NCBI GenBank assembly: GCA_023390815.1 | Contig: JAEWCC010000071.1 | Location: 1-13,869 of the forward strand | Reading direction: 5' to 3' | Source of the DNA: Bacillota bacterium | GTDB lineage: Bacteria; Bacillota; Clostridia; Christensenellales; SZUA-584 | DNA: 13,869 nucleotides | Part shown: positions 7,357-13,716 of the stretch, piece after piece | How positions within the stretch are numbered: the stretch's first letter is position 1 | How the letters are laid out: each line of letters begins with the position of its first letter | Notes under the pieces: model-generated | Databases searched by the model: none | The model's input: only the letters and a program-made list of their open reading frames with translations | What the model was told of the DNA's origin: nothing | Made by a program: the position numbers and the translations under genes

Positions 7357-7583
7357 AGGCCGCCCCATCGGAGTGGCCTGAGAGTGTCAAAAAGCTCTTT
7401 TGATGGCCCCCTCTGACGAGGGGGCTGTCACCGATAGGTGACTGGGGGAGAGAAAATAGCTTGAAACTGGTCACTCCCTTCGGCACTGCGTGCCACCTCC
7501 TACGTACCCGGAGGGTGCTCATCCGATGGAGGCATAATATGCCTTTATCGACAGCATGGAGGCTGCCCCGTCCGGAGCGGCCT
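7357..7583. repeat. Hairpin-rich MITE-like intergenic element
   Basis: The 273-bp gap between the activase and the XRE gene is filled with short perfect hairpins. They are GCCCCCTC-TGAC-GAGGGGGC (7406-7425), GTCACC-GATA-GGTGAC (7427-7442) and AGGCAT-AAT-ATGCCT (7530-7544). The block is bracketed by two related 23-24 nt units, AGGCCGC...GTGGCCT (7357-7379) and AGGCTGC...GCGGCCT (7560-7583), each itself a stem-loop. An open minus-strand frame across it contains the phrase LPQSPIGDSPLVRGG. From memory, this phrase recurs as a spurious translation of dispersed intergenic repeats in Clostridia. I see no transposase, so any mobility would be non-autonomous. The paired hairpins may also act as the activase transcript end, although no clear T-run is present. 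Confidence 0.55.
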
Positions 7584-7608
7584 TTGTCATGTCCAACTGT
7601 CATGGGTG

Positions 7609-7800
7609 TCACTCCCAGAACAATTCATCCAGTGTTTTGCCGAGCACCCGGCAAATCGCGATGCAGAGCTTGATCGTCGGGTTGTAGTCGCCGATCTCGA
7701 TGGCGTTGACGGTTTGCCGCGACACCCCCACGCGGTCGGCAAGCTCCTGCTGCGACATATCCATCGCGGCCCTTGCGGATTTAAGCTTCAAGTTCTTCAT
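7609..7800 (-). CDS. Small XRE-family transcriptional regulator
   Basis: This 63-residue protein is little more than a Cro/C1-type helix-turn-helix. The segment SQQELADRVGVSRQTVNAIE (residues 16-35) contains the two helices and recognition turn, followed by the usual DYNPTIKLCIAICRVLGKTLDELFW tail shared with YozG-like repressors. The start is ATG 7800, because the protein begins in the family-typical way (MKNLKLKSARA). The longer frame to 7854 lies inside the upstream gene. Its first 20 bases overlap the end of the membrane-protein gene, so the two are probably translationally coupled and co-transcribed. Such pairs usually have the regulator control its own promoter, here presumably the one at 8372-8401. 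Confidence 0.9.
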   Translation of the reverse strand: MKNLKLKSARAAMDMSQQELADRVGVSRQTVNAIEIGDYNPTIKLCIAICRVLGKTLDELFWE

Positions 7801-8341
7801 GGTCGGCCTGCGCATTCTTTCGTTTCTCGTGGATGCGGCGTGCAATGAGTGCAATGAGCCCTACAAAAAGCATCAGGGCGACAACGAAGCTCATCGCGTG
7901 GTAGTTGAGCATGCCGTCGGTAAAAAAGCTCGTATCCTCGTCGATCACGTTAAAAAGACCCATCGCCAAATTAACGATTATCAGCACACTGAAGAGCGCC
8001 ATATAGGCCCACGGCCGCTGGTTGATTGCAAAGTATGCGTCGTTCTTGATGCAGATCACGACAAACACGGTCATGGCAATACATATGCCGATGAACGAGT
8101 TGGTCATCAGATCCGCCCATTCCATGCCGGTCGCGAGGCTGAAAAGCCCATTCGCGCACAGATATCCGATCAGCACCCAAAATGCCACCTGATAGGCCTG
8201 ACTGCGCAAAAGCTTTTGCCGCTCGTCAAACTTTGTAGTTTGTTTAAACTTCTTCTTTGCGATTAGCGCGACGACCAGCGCAATGATTGTGACGATTGCG
8301 AGGCCTGTAATGAATCCCCACGCATATGCCATGCTATTCAT
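7781..8341 (-). CDS. Five-helix integral membrane protein paired with an XRE regulator
   Basis: This 186-residue protein has hydrophobic segments at about 8-28, 50-70, 80-99, 111-132 and 148-167, and a charged C-terminal tail rich in Arg, Lys and Glu. After the first helix comes a cytosolic stretch with the motif FDERQKLLRSQA (residues 38-49). This DERQ type of motif occurs in several small uncharacterised membrane-protein families that sit beside YozG-type repressors. No enzymatic residues or transporter signature are visible, so I name no function. The start at ATG 8341 has an excellent ribosome binding site, AAGGAGG, 8 nt upstream. The stop overlaps the start of the downstream XRE gene. 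The gene has its own sigma-A-like promoter. Confidence 0.85.
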   Translation of the reverse strand: MNSMAYAWGFITGLAIVTIIALVVALIAKKKFKQTTKFDERQKLLRSQAYQVAFWVLIGYLCANGLFSLATGMEWADLMTNSFIGICIAMTVFVVICIKNDAYFAINQRPWAYMALFSVLIIVNLAMGLFNVIDEDTSFFTDGMLNYHAMSFVVALMLFVGLIALIARRIHEKRKNAQADHEELEA

Positions 8342-8371
8342 AAGAATCCCCTCCTTCAGTTATCTAAGGGG

Positions 8372-8401
8372 AATATAGCACGCATAATAGCATTTTGTCA
8401 A
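8372..8401 (-). promoter_or_regulatory. Promoter of the membrane protein-XRE operon, with a direct repeat in the spacer
   Basis: On the minus strand a perfect -35 TTGACA (8401-8396) is followed after 18 bp by TATATT (8377-8372). TGCTAT occurs twice, 12 bp apart, between and overlapping these boxes, in TGCTATTATGCGTGCTAT. This could be the operator for the XRE repressor at the end of the operon. The surrounding 8380-8450 is very AT-rich, as expected of a strong promoter. Confidence 0.65.
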
Positions 8402-8514
8402 ATATATTTTACATTTTAATATTTTTATTTTACTTTTAGCCAATATGGCAACGTCGCACGCTGAGCAGTCACTTTAAATGATGATAAAAACGAAGATGAA
8501 TATCCATAGCCATT

Positions 8515-9462
8515 TTATATTGAACTCTCGCTGTCGTTCCAGTTCGTCTGTGGGTCCATTACCAGCACGAGCAGCTCATCCTCCAACGAGCGCAGCCGCG
8601 CCTGCTCGGTTTCGGCCTTGTCTTTCAGCCGCTCCAGCGTGGAAAGCACATCCGCCCTGGCTTTTTCCACATTCTCAAGGGATCTTTCCAGCCGGTCGAG
8701 CTTGAACCAGTCCAACACCAGCCCGTCGAAGAACAGCTCCGCAAAGCGAAGCGCTGTGTCTCCCCCGCCGCCTGCGGCCGGGAATACGCGGATATCAGCC
8801 AGCTGCGCATTGAAGTTGTCAAGCGCCGCCTGGGCATCCTGCGCGGCGCACTTCGCTGTTTCGATTCTATCCATTCTTTCCAGCCCGCTTCCCCGGCCAA
8901 AACAATCTCCGGCTCGGTCCAATTCTTCATACGCGCAGTCAAGGTGCCGGGCGACGATGTTCCCGGCTTCTGCGGCCTCGCCGATTTCACGCAGATTGGC
9001 CTTGATCTGTTCGATCTCCTCGAACAAGGCTCCCGTGCGGAACTCTGTATTGCTGCCGCTACGCATCAGCATATGGATCTTCTGCGCATAGAGTTCGGCA
9101 TACGCCTCCTCGCTCCCTTCCAGCGAAATCCGCTCCATCTCGAGCCCTTCAATATTGCGGCGGATTTGTTCGAGTGCATTAACGGCTTCTTCGTATTTAA
9201 GCCTGGCTGCAAAATAGTCCGCCTGTGCCTGTTCAACCTGGGCTTCATGCGTACCCAGCAGCCGGGAAAGTGCGACGACTACGCCGCCTGCCTCCAGCTT
9301 TTCCGCATGACCGTTTACCTTTTCCAGCATGCTTTCAAGGTCTTTTATTCTTTGTTCCTGCGCCTTTATGTCCGCGCGAAGCTGCCCCAGCAGCGCATTT
9401 ACTCTGCGGTATCTCGCAGCCTTCCCGTAGGCTTCGCTCAATTGGCGTCTCGTATCCTCCAT
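8515..9462 (-). CDS. Coiled-coil protein, paralogue of the upstream gene
   Basis: This 315-residue protein is almost wholly helical, rich in Glu, Ala, Leu and Arg, with long heptad-like stretches at about 1-60, 70-125 and 255-300. It has no signal peptide or membrane helix. Conserved landmarks shared with its neighbour are MED-RR at the start, RLLG or RLFG followed by an AAKLKYEE-type block, LEGSEEAYAELYAQK, LREIGEA, ALDNFNAQLADI, and RFAELFFDGLVLDW near residue 245. I do not recognise a named family. The FFDGL-DW segment looks like the family signature and also occurs, as far as I recall, in unnamed Firmicutes proteins. ATG 9462 is chosen because GGAGGGG precedes it with good spacing and because it aligns with the start of the paralogue. 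The longer GTG start at 9489 lacks this. It probably shares a transcript with the gene ending 53 bp upstream. Confidence 0.82.
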   Translation of the reverse strand: MEDTRRQLSEAYGKAARYRRVNALLGQLRADIKAQEQRIKDLESMLEKVNGHAEKLEAGGVVVALSRLLGTHEAQVEQAQADYFAARLKYEEAVNALEQIRRNIEGLEMERISLEGSEEAYAELYAQKIHMLMRSGSNTEFRTGALFEEIEQIKANLREIGEAAEAGNIVARHLDCAYEELDRAGDCFGRGSGLERMDRIETAKCAAQDAQAALDNFNAQLADIRVFPAAGGGGDTALRFAELFFDGLVLDWFKLDRLERSLENVEKARADVLSTLERLKDKAETEQARLRSLEDELLVLVMDPQTNWNDSESSI

Positions 9463-9515
9463 GTTAAACCCCTCCGCATCATCAACCACGATTTTAACCT
9501 GTCAAGCCCGGCTTC

Positions 9516-10451
9516 TTATCCTTCCATCACCCGCTTGTGCAGCTCATCCTCCAGCGCGCGCTGGCGTGCTTCCTCCTCACTAGCCATGCTTTTCAGCCGC
9601 CTTAGTGCCATTTCCACGTCGGCCTTCGTTGACGCCACCCCCTCCAGCGACTCCTCAATGCCGCGCTGCGCCATCCAGTCCACGATAAGTCCATCAAAGA
9701 ATGTATCGGCAAACCGCATCCCCTCGCTCATCGACACATCGCCCATCGGCGCGATTTGAATATCGGCAAGCTCCGCGTTGAAGCGATCCAACGCGAGCTG
9801 CGCTTCATGCGCGGCGTCCGCCGCGTTGTCTATATGGTCGTGTTTGATGCTGCTCGCGATCATGCCGCCGCCAAACATGTCGTAACGTCCCCAGCTCTCC
9901 GCATCCTCAAGCTCCTCTACGGCTGCCTGAAGCCGCCCTGCCGCATATTGACCGGCGCTCAGCGCTTCGCCGATCTCACGCAGCTTTGCCTTCGCACGTT
10001 CTATTTCTTCAATTAAAGTCGTAATACGCTGCGCGGCTTCGCCGCCGTTATACAAAAGCAGCTGTGTCTTCTGCGCATACAGCGCCGCATATTTTTCTTC
10101 GCTTCCTTCCAGCGATGCGCGTTCGGCTTCGAGCTCCGCGATGCGGCTTTGCAGCACCGCTTGTGCCCGTGTGCTCTCGTCAAATTTCAGCTTTGCGGCC
10201 AGCCACTCTGCGCGCTCCTTTTCGAGATGTTCATCATATTTGCCGAAAAGCCTGTAAAACGTGCCGGATATGCTGCCGGTCTCCAGCTTGTCTACATCCG
10301 AGGACTCTTTTGCCAGCTCGTCCGCCAGCATCCGCAGCCGCTGTTCCAGCTCCGCTTCATCGGTTCGCGCCTTTCTTAAGAGCTCGCCTGTCCGGCGATA
10401 GCGCGCCGCCCGCTCGAACGCTTCGCCCAATTCACGCCTGATATCCTCCAT
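9516..10451 (-). CDS. Coiled-coil protein, first of a tandem paralogous pair
   Basis: This 311-residue cytosolic helical protein has the same layout as the downstream gene. The N-terminus is MEDIRRELGEAFERAARYRR, followed by heptad-rich helices, GTFYRLFGKYDEHLEKER, LEGSEEKYAALYAQK, LREIGEALSAGQ, ALDRFNAELADIQ and MRFADTFFDGLIVDW, and a final coiled coil ending in MEG. Identity to the paralogue looks close to 40% in the aligned blocks by eye, so the duplication is not recent. A glycine-rich patch (MFGGGM) in the middle corresponds to a gap or GRGSG in the other copy. The start at ATG 10451 has AGGAGG 5 nt upstream. The same GGAGGGGTTT context precedes both genes. Function is unknown; a pair of partners forming a hetero-oligomer is plausible but unproven. 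Confidence 0.82.
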   Translation of the reverse strand: MEDIRRELGEAFERAARYRRTGELLRKARTDEAELEQRLRMLADELAKESSDVDKLETGSISGTFYRLFGKYDEHLEKERAEWLAAKLKFDESTRAQAVLQSRIAELEAERASLEGSEEKYAALYAQKTQLLLYNGGEAAQRITTLIEEIERAKAKLREIGEALSAGQYAAGRLQAAVEELEDAESWGRYDMFGGGMIASSIKHDHIDNAADAAHEAQLALDRFNAELADIQIAPMGDVSMSEGMRFADTFFDGLIVDWMAQRGIEESLEGVASTKADVEMALRRLKSMASEEEARQRALEDELHKRVMEG

Positions 10452-10477
10452 AAACCCCTCCTGCACATGTATACCCT

Positions 10478-10483
10478 ATTATA
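10478..10483 (-). promoter_or_regulatory. -10 element of the coiled-coil gene pair
   Basis: A perfect TATAAT lies on the minus strand 27 bp before ATG 10451. The hexamer 17 bp upstream (ATACAT) is a poor -35, and TTGGACA lies too far away. A promoter is also expected here because a terminator for the upstream gene lies just before it at 10512-10549. Confidence 0.5.
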
Positions 10484-10511
10484 GCATTCATCCCAGTATT
10501 ATGTATATGTC

Positions 10512-10549
10512 CAAAACAAAAGCGGCCACCACTCCAAAGGGAAACCGCT
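10512..10549 (-). terminator. Intrinsic terminator after the antiporter gene
   Basis: On the minus strand AGCGG (10549-10545) pairs with CCGCT (10525-10521), enclosing a small TCC-CTTT-GGA hairpin, and is followed by TTTGTTTT. It ends the antiporter transcript about 60 bp after its stop codon and separates it from the coiled-coil pair. Confidence 0.6.
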
Positions 10550-10605
10550 ATAAGCAATCTATATCATTATAAAGCGAGCGCTGGACCCCCTATATGGGCA
10601 AGGCA

Positions 10606-12234
10606 TTACTCTTCCGCGTTCATCACCAGCACGTCGCCCGCCTTGATTACCGTCTTACCGCTGGGGATTACAATTTTGTCACCGCGGCGGACCATGATTA
10701 CGAGACCCTCGTTACCGCTGATATCCGAGAGACGCTTGCCGTTCCATTCATGTTCCTTGCCCACAGCCATCTCACAAAGCTGGATATGGATATCGTCCTC
10801 AACTGCCTTGGCGCTCAGCACCAGCGTATCTCCTTCCAGCAGCTGCGTACCTCCGCCCGGCGTAATGCGCGAGAGGCCGCGCAGCACCATGACAAGCAGC
10901 GTATCGGGCGGCAGACAGATATCACGCACGCGCTTGCCCTCCCACGGATGCCCCGGCTTAATGGCAAGTTTGACGAACTGCACCGGCACCTCCTCCGAGA
11001 AGTCATTGAACGTACGCAGCACATTGGCGTTATCGTCAATCATGCCCAGCCTGCGCGACAGGACGGGAATCAGCGAGCCCTGCAACGCGATGGAAAAGAG
11101 CACAATACACATCACAATGTGGAATACATCGTTTTGAAGGGCTGCCGGATGAATGGTCGCAACAATGGCGAACACGATGGAGGCGGCACCGCGCAGCCCT
11201 GCCCATGAAACAATCAGCTTCTGGCCCATCGGGCAGCGGAATGGCGAGAGGATCGCGAACACCGCCGCAGGGCGTGCAACAAACGTCAGGAACACGGCAA
11301 TCGCAAGCGATGTCAGCAAAACTGCAGGCATGTGGGACGGAAACGACAGCAGCCCAAGCAGGAAAAATATCAGCATCTGCATGAGCCCGGTCATGCCGTC
11401 AAAAAAGTGTACGAGCGAACGCTTGTTGGGAATACGCTGATTGCCCAATATGATGCCCACAATGTATGCGCTGATGTATCCGTTGCCGCCTGCCAGCGCC
11501 GCTGCCGCATAGGATAAAACCGCGATACCGAGCACAAACGCCATATCAAAGCCCGAAGTAAGGCGCAGCCGCCGCAGCACAAACAACGCGGCGAATGCAA
11601 TCGCCACGCCAAACGCCGCGCCGTAGACGATCTGAGCGAATATCATATAGGCGAACTGCCCGCCCGACGCCTCGCCGTTCATCGCGGTCAGCACGATGAT
11701 CGTCAGCATATAGGCAAACGGGTCGTTGCTTCCGCTCTCCACCTCCAGCATCGAAGCCGTGTTATATTTCAGGTTGAGACGCTTCGAACGCAGGATAGAA
11801 AACACCGAAGCCGCATCGGTTGACCCGACGATCGAACCGATCAGCAAGCCTTCGAGTATCGGCATTCCAAGCGCATAATGGCAGAAAAGACCCGTCAGCG
11901 CTGCGGTTATCATCACGCCAAACGAGGAAAGCAGCACGGATTTGACCGCAACCGGCTTCGCCTCGCTCCACTTTGTGTCGAAGCCGCCGTAAAACATGAT
12001 GAGTATCAGCGCCGCCGTACAGATGCTCTCAGTGATATCATAACGATCAAAAGAAATCTTGACGAACCCATCCGAGCCAAACGCCATTCCCAGCAATATG
12101 AACGCAAGCAGCACTGGGATGCCGAGACGGCTGGTCAGCTTGTTGAGCAGTACGCAGATCAATATCACCGCAGCCAGTATCAAAAGTTCAATTGCCGATG
12201 AAAACACCTCCTTATATATTTGCAGCAGCTGCAT
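10606..12234 (-). CDS. K+/H+ antiporter, NhaP2/CvrA-like, with tandem TrkA-C domains
   Basis: This 542-residue membrane protein belongs to the cation:proton antiporter superfamily. The membrane part spans about residues 15-390, with roughly twelve helices. It contains SRLGIPVLLAFILLGM near the N-terminus, GSTDAASVFSILR (TD at about 139-140) and EVESGSNDPFAYML (ND at about 170-171), the two discontinuous-helix motifs that bind cation and proton. The soluble C-terminus has two TrkA-C type domains (about 405-473 and 480-542, each with a PW- or EW-G-K-R core), which in relatives sense ligands such as nucleotides. It probably exports K+ or Na+ to control cytoplasmic pH and ion balance. ATG 12234 has AGGGG 7 nt upstream. 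A stronger AAGGAGG lies at codons 8-10 of this frame but is followed by no well-spaced in-frame start. The gene has its own promoter and a terminator-bearing leader. Confidence 0.9.
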   Translation of the reverse strand: MQLLQIYKEVFSSAIELLILAAVILICVLLNKLTSRLGIPVLLAFILLGMAFGSDGFVKISFDRYDITESICTAALILIMFYGGFDTKWSEAKPVAVKSVLLSSFGVMITAALTGLFCHYALGMPILEGLLIGSIVGSTDAASVFSILRSKRLNLKYNTASMLEVESGSNDPFAYMLTIIVLTAMNGEASGGQFAYMIFAQIVYGAAFGVAIAFAALFVLRRLRLTSGFDMAFVLGIAVLSYAAAALAGGNGYISAYIVGIILGNQRIPNKRSLVHFFDGMTGLMQMLIFFLLGLLSFPSHMPAVLLTSLAIAVFLTFVARPAAVFAILSPFRCPMGQKLIVSWAGLRGAASIVFAIVATIHPAALQNDVFHIVMCIVLFSIALQGSLIPVLSRRLGMIDDNANVLRTFNDFSEEVPVQFVKLAIKPGHPWEGKRVRDICLPPDTLLVMVLRGLSRITPGGGTQLLEGDTLVLSAKAVEDDIHIQLCEMAVGKEHEWNGKRLSDISGNEGLVIMVRRGDKIVIPSGKTVIKAGDVLVMNAEE

Positions 12235-12256
12235 CAGCAAACCCCTGCCGCCGACT

Positions 12257-12317
12257 AAAAAAGAGGCTGAAATTCAGCCCCTTCATCGCGATTGTTGGTT
12301 CGGGCATTTCAGCCCTC
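12257..12317 (-). promoter_or_regulatory. Candidate attenuator or small riboswitch in the antiporter leader
   Basis: The predicted transcript starts near 12317 with GAGGGCTGAAAT. About 36 nt further on, GGGGCTGAA (12281-12273) and TTCAGCCTC (12271-12263) form a hairpin followed by TTTTTT (12262-12257), a textbook intrinsic terminator. The first 12 nt can pair with the terminator's own 3' arm (ATTTCAGCCTC), with one bulged base. They can also fold as GGGC-TGAAAT-GCCC. Terminator and anti-terminator would therefore be mutually exclusive. The element might also simply terminate the upstream MFS transcript. I do not recognise a known riboswitch consensus in it. Confidence 0.55.
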
Positions 12318-12323
12318 AATCTC

Positions 12324-12352
12324 AGTATACCGGCTCATCGCTTCATTGTCAA
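12324..12352 (-). promoter_or_regulatory. Near-consensus sigma-A promoter of the antiporter gene
   Basis: On the minus strand a perfect TTGACA (12352-12347) is followed after exactly 17 bp by TATACT (12329-12324). It lies just past the end of the MFS gene and points at the antiporter. The expected start is about 12317, 83 nt before the start codon and before the terminator hairpin at 12257-12281. Confidence 0.75.
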
Positions 12353-12374
12353 AGCATTGCGCAACCGAAGAATA

Positions 12375-13604
12375 TTATGTCAGCAGCGCTTCTTCCTTTG
12401 GCTTCGGCTTGCCCGCTTCCAGCACCACGCGGCTGCGGCGAAGAATCAGCGTCTCCAATGCCATCAGCGCACCGGTACCGACCAGCAGCCACTCGATCTT
12501 TACGGTATCCGAAAGCGGCCCGAAGAAGATCATCCCGAGAGGCATCGTAACGCTTGCGATCATATCGAGCACGCTGAACACGCGCCCCATGTAATTCGGT
12601 TCCACCTTCTCCTGCAACAGTACGGTCGCAGGAACGTTGAAAAACGGGATGAGCAAGCCCATGAGCACCATGATCACGAGATAGATCGAAAAGACGGGTA
12701 CAAAACCGAGCGCCAGCGTAAGCATCCCGAGTATGAGGCCCGCGAATATCATGGAGTGGGCACGGTTCTTAAAGCCGCCCCAAAGGGTCATCGCAAGGCC
12801 GCCAAATACCATACCACCGGAAAACGCGATTTCGATAGCGGGCAGGAGCCAATCGTCCTGACCGAAGGTGCGCGTAACCTGCAACGGTGTCAGCAGCGCG
12901 ACAGGTACGACGAGTATCTGAAATACCGCGAAGAACGCGATAAACACCCTTACAAACGAATGGCTGCGTATATACCGGATGCCCAAACGCAGGTCGCCGA
13001 AATATCCGCCTTCCCGCGCTTCCTTCTTCGGCTGGGCGGGCATGCGGATGGACAGCAGGATCGGCACCGCGATGGCCGCGGTGATCACATCGACAAAGAA
13101 TATATACTCCAGCGGAGCGACGCTGTACAGCAAACCAGCCAGCGCAGGCGAAGCGAGCAGCATAATGGACTGGAGGCTGCTCTTGATGCCGTTCACGCGC
13201 GTCAGCTTATCCTCCGGCACCAGCTGCGGGAGCAGCGCCGAGACGCACGGCGAATGCACGCCGGACCCCAGCGCGCGCACGGCGGAAATCACGAGCAGCA
13301 GCCATATCTCCCTGTAACCCAGCAGGAACACCACCGCGAGGGCCAATGTGGCCACAGCGATGCTAGAATCGGCGATAGCCGCCTGATATTTACGATTGAA
13401 CCGGTCCGCCCAAACGCCCCCGAACGGGGATATGAAGAGCGTCGGCAGATGGCTGCAAACGATATAAAGTGTCAGCATTACGCCTGACCCGGTGGTGCGC
13501 GTAATGTGCCACATGATGGCGTACATGACGAGGGAGGAGCCCAGCAGCGATATTGTCTGTGACGCAAGGAACAGTGCCGTGTTCTTTTTCCAGTGTTGGC
13601 TCAT
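12375..13604 (-). CDS. Major facilitator superfamily exporter, MFS_3 (EntS/MefA-like) type
   Basis: This 409-residue integral membrane protein has about twelve hydrophobic helices. It starts with a short cytosolic N-terminus (MSQHWKKN) and SQTISLLGSSLVMYA, typical of the MFS_3 group that includes enterobactin exporter EntS and macrolide exporters of the Mef type. Motif A of the superfamily is seen as GGVWADRFNRK (residues 62-72) in the loop between helices 2 and 3. A central cytosolic loop (RMPAQPKKEAREGGYFGDLRL region, about 187-210) separates the two six-helix halves. It probably extrudes a drug, siderophore or small amphiphile by proton antiport; the substrate cannot be told. ATG 13604 is the only plausible start, because a stop codon lies just upstream in frame. 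Its best ribosome binding site, AAAGGAG, is unusually far away (20 nt). Confidence 0.9.
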   Translation of the reverse strand: MSQHWKKNTALFLASQTISLLGSSLVMYAIMWHITRTTGSGVMLTLYIVCSHLPTLFISPFGGVWADRFNRKYQAAIADSSIAVATLALAVVFLLGYREIWLLLVISAVRALGSGVHSPCVSALLPQLVPEDKLTRVNGIKSSLQSIMLLASPALAGLLYSVAPLEYIFFVDVITAAIAVPILLSIRMPAQPKKEAREGGYFGDLRLGIRYIRSHSFVRVFIAFFAVFQILVVPVALLTPLQVTRTFGQDDWLLPAIEIAFSGGMVFGGLAMTLWGGFKNRAHSMIFAGLILGMLTLALGFVPVFSIYLVIMVLMGLLIPFFNVPATVLLQEKVEPNYMGRVFSVLDMIASVTMPLGMIFFGPLSDTVKIEWLLVGTGALMALETLILRRSRVVLEAGKPKPKEEALLT

Positions 13605-13610
13605 GGTTTA

Positions 13611-13631
13611 AGCGCTTTGTTGCGCTCCTTT
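13611..13631 (-). promoter_or_regulatory. Distant ribosome binding site with an intervening hairpin before the MFS gene
   Basis: AAAGGAG (13631-13625 on the minus strand) ends 20 nt before ATG 13604, too far for normal initiation. Between them AGCGC (13626-13622) can pair with GCGCT (13615-13611) around an AACAAA loop. Folding this stem would bring the site close to normal spacing, although its last two bases are part of the stem. It may tune translation of the exporter. Confidence 0.35.
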
Positions 13632-13636
13632 CTGTA

Positions 13637-13694
13637 AAATAAAACAGACGCGTTCTCCGGGCGGCGAACTTGCCGCGCAAGCGTCGGCGTCTGT
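13637..13694 (-). terminator. Terminator (or attenuator) between the right-edge gene and the MFS gene
   Basis: On the minus strand ACAGACGC (13694-13687) pairs perfectly with GCGTCTGT (13651-13644), enclosing a second GCGGC-GCCGC hairpin (13676-13661), and is followed by TTTTATTTT. It lies 22 bp after the stop codon of the right-edge gene and ends 32 bp before the MFS start codon. I see no separate promoter after it, so it may regulate read-through into the exporter gene. Confidence 0.65.
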
Positions 13695-13716
13695 AATAAC
13701 CCGTTGTCCCGACCGG

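Noticed and set aside
7406..7442. Two adjacent hairpins as the start of a CRISPR array
   Set aside because: The units differ in sequence and there are no regularly spaced identical repeats or spacers.
7319..7612. 97-residue minus-strand frame in the hairpin-rich gap
   Set aside because: It runs through several perfect hairpins and looks like the chance translation of an intergenic repeat rather than a gene.
12192..13487. 431-residue plus-strand frame opposite the MFS gene
   Set aside because: It is very rich in His, Arg and Gln, as expected of an antisense frame. The MFS gene on the other strand has clear helices and motif A.
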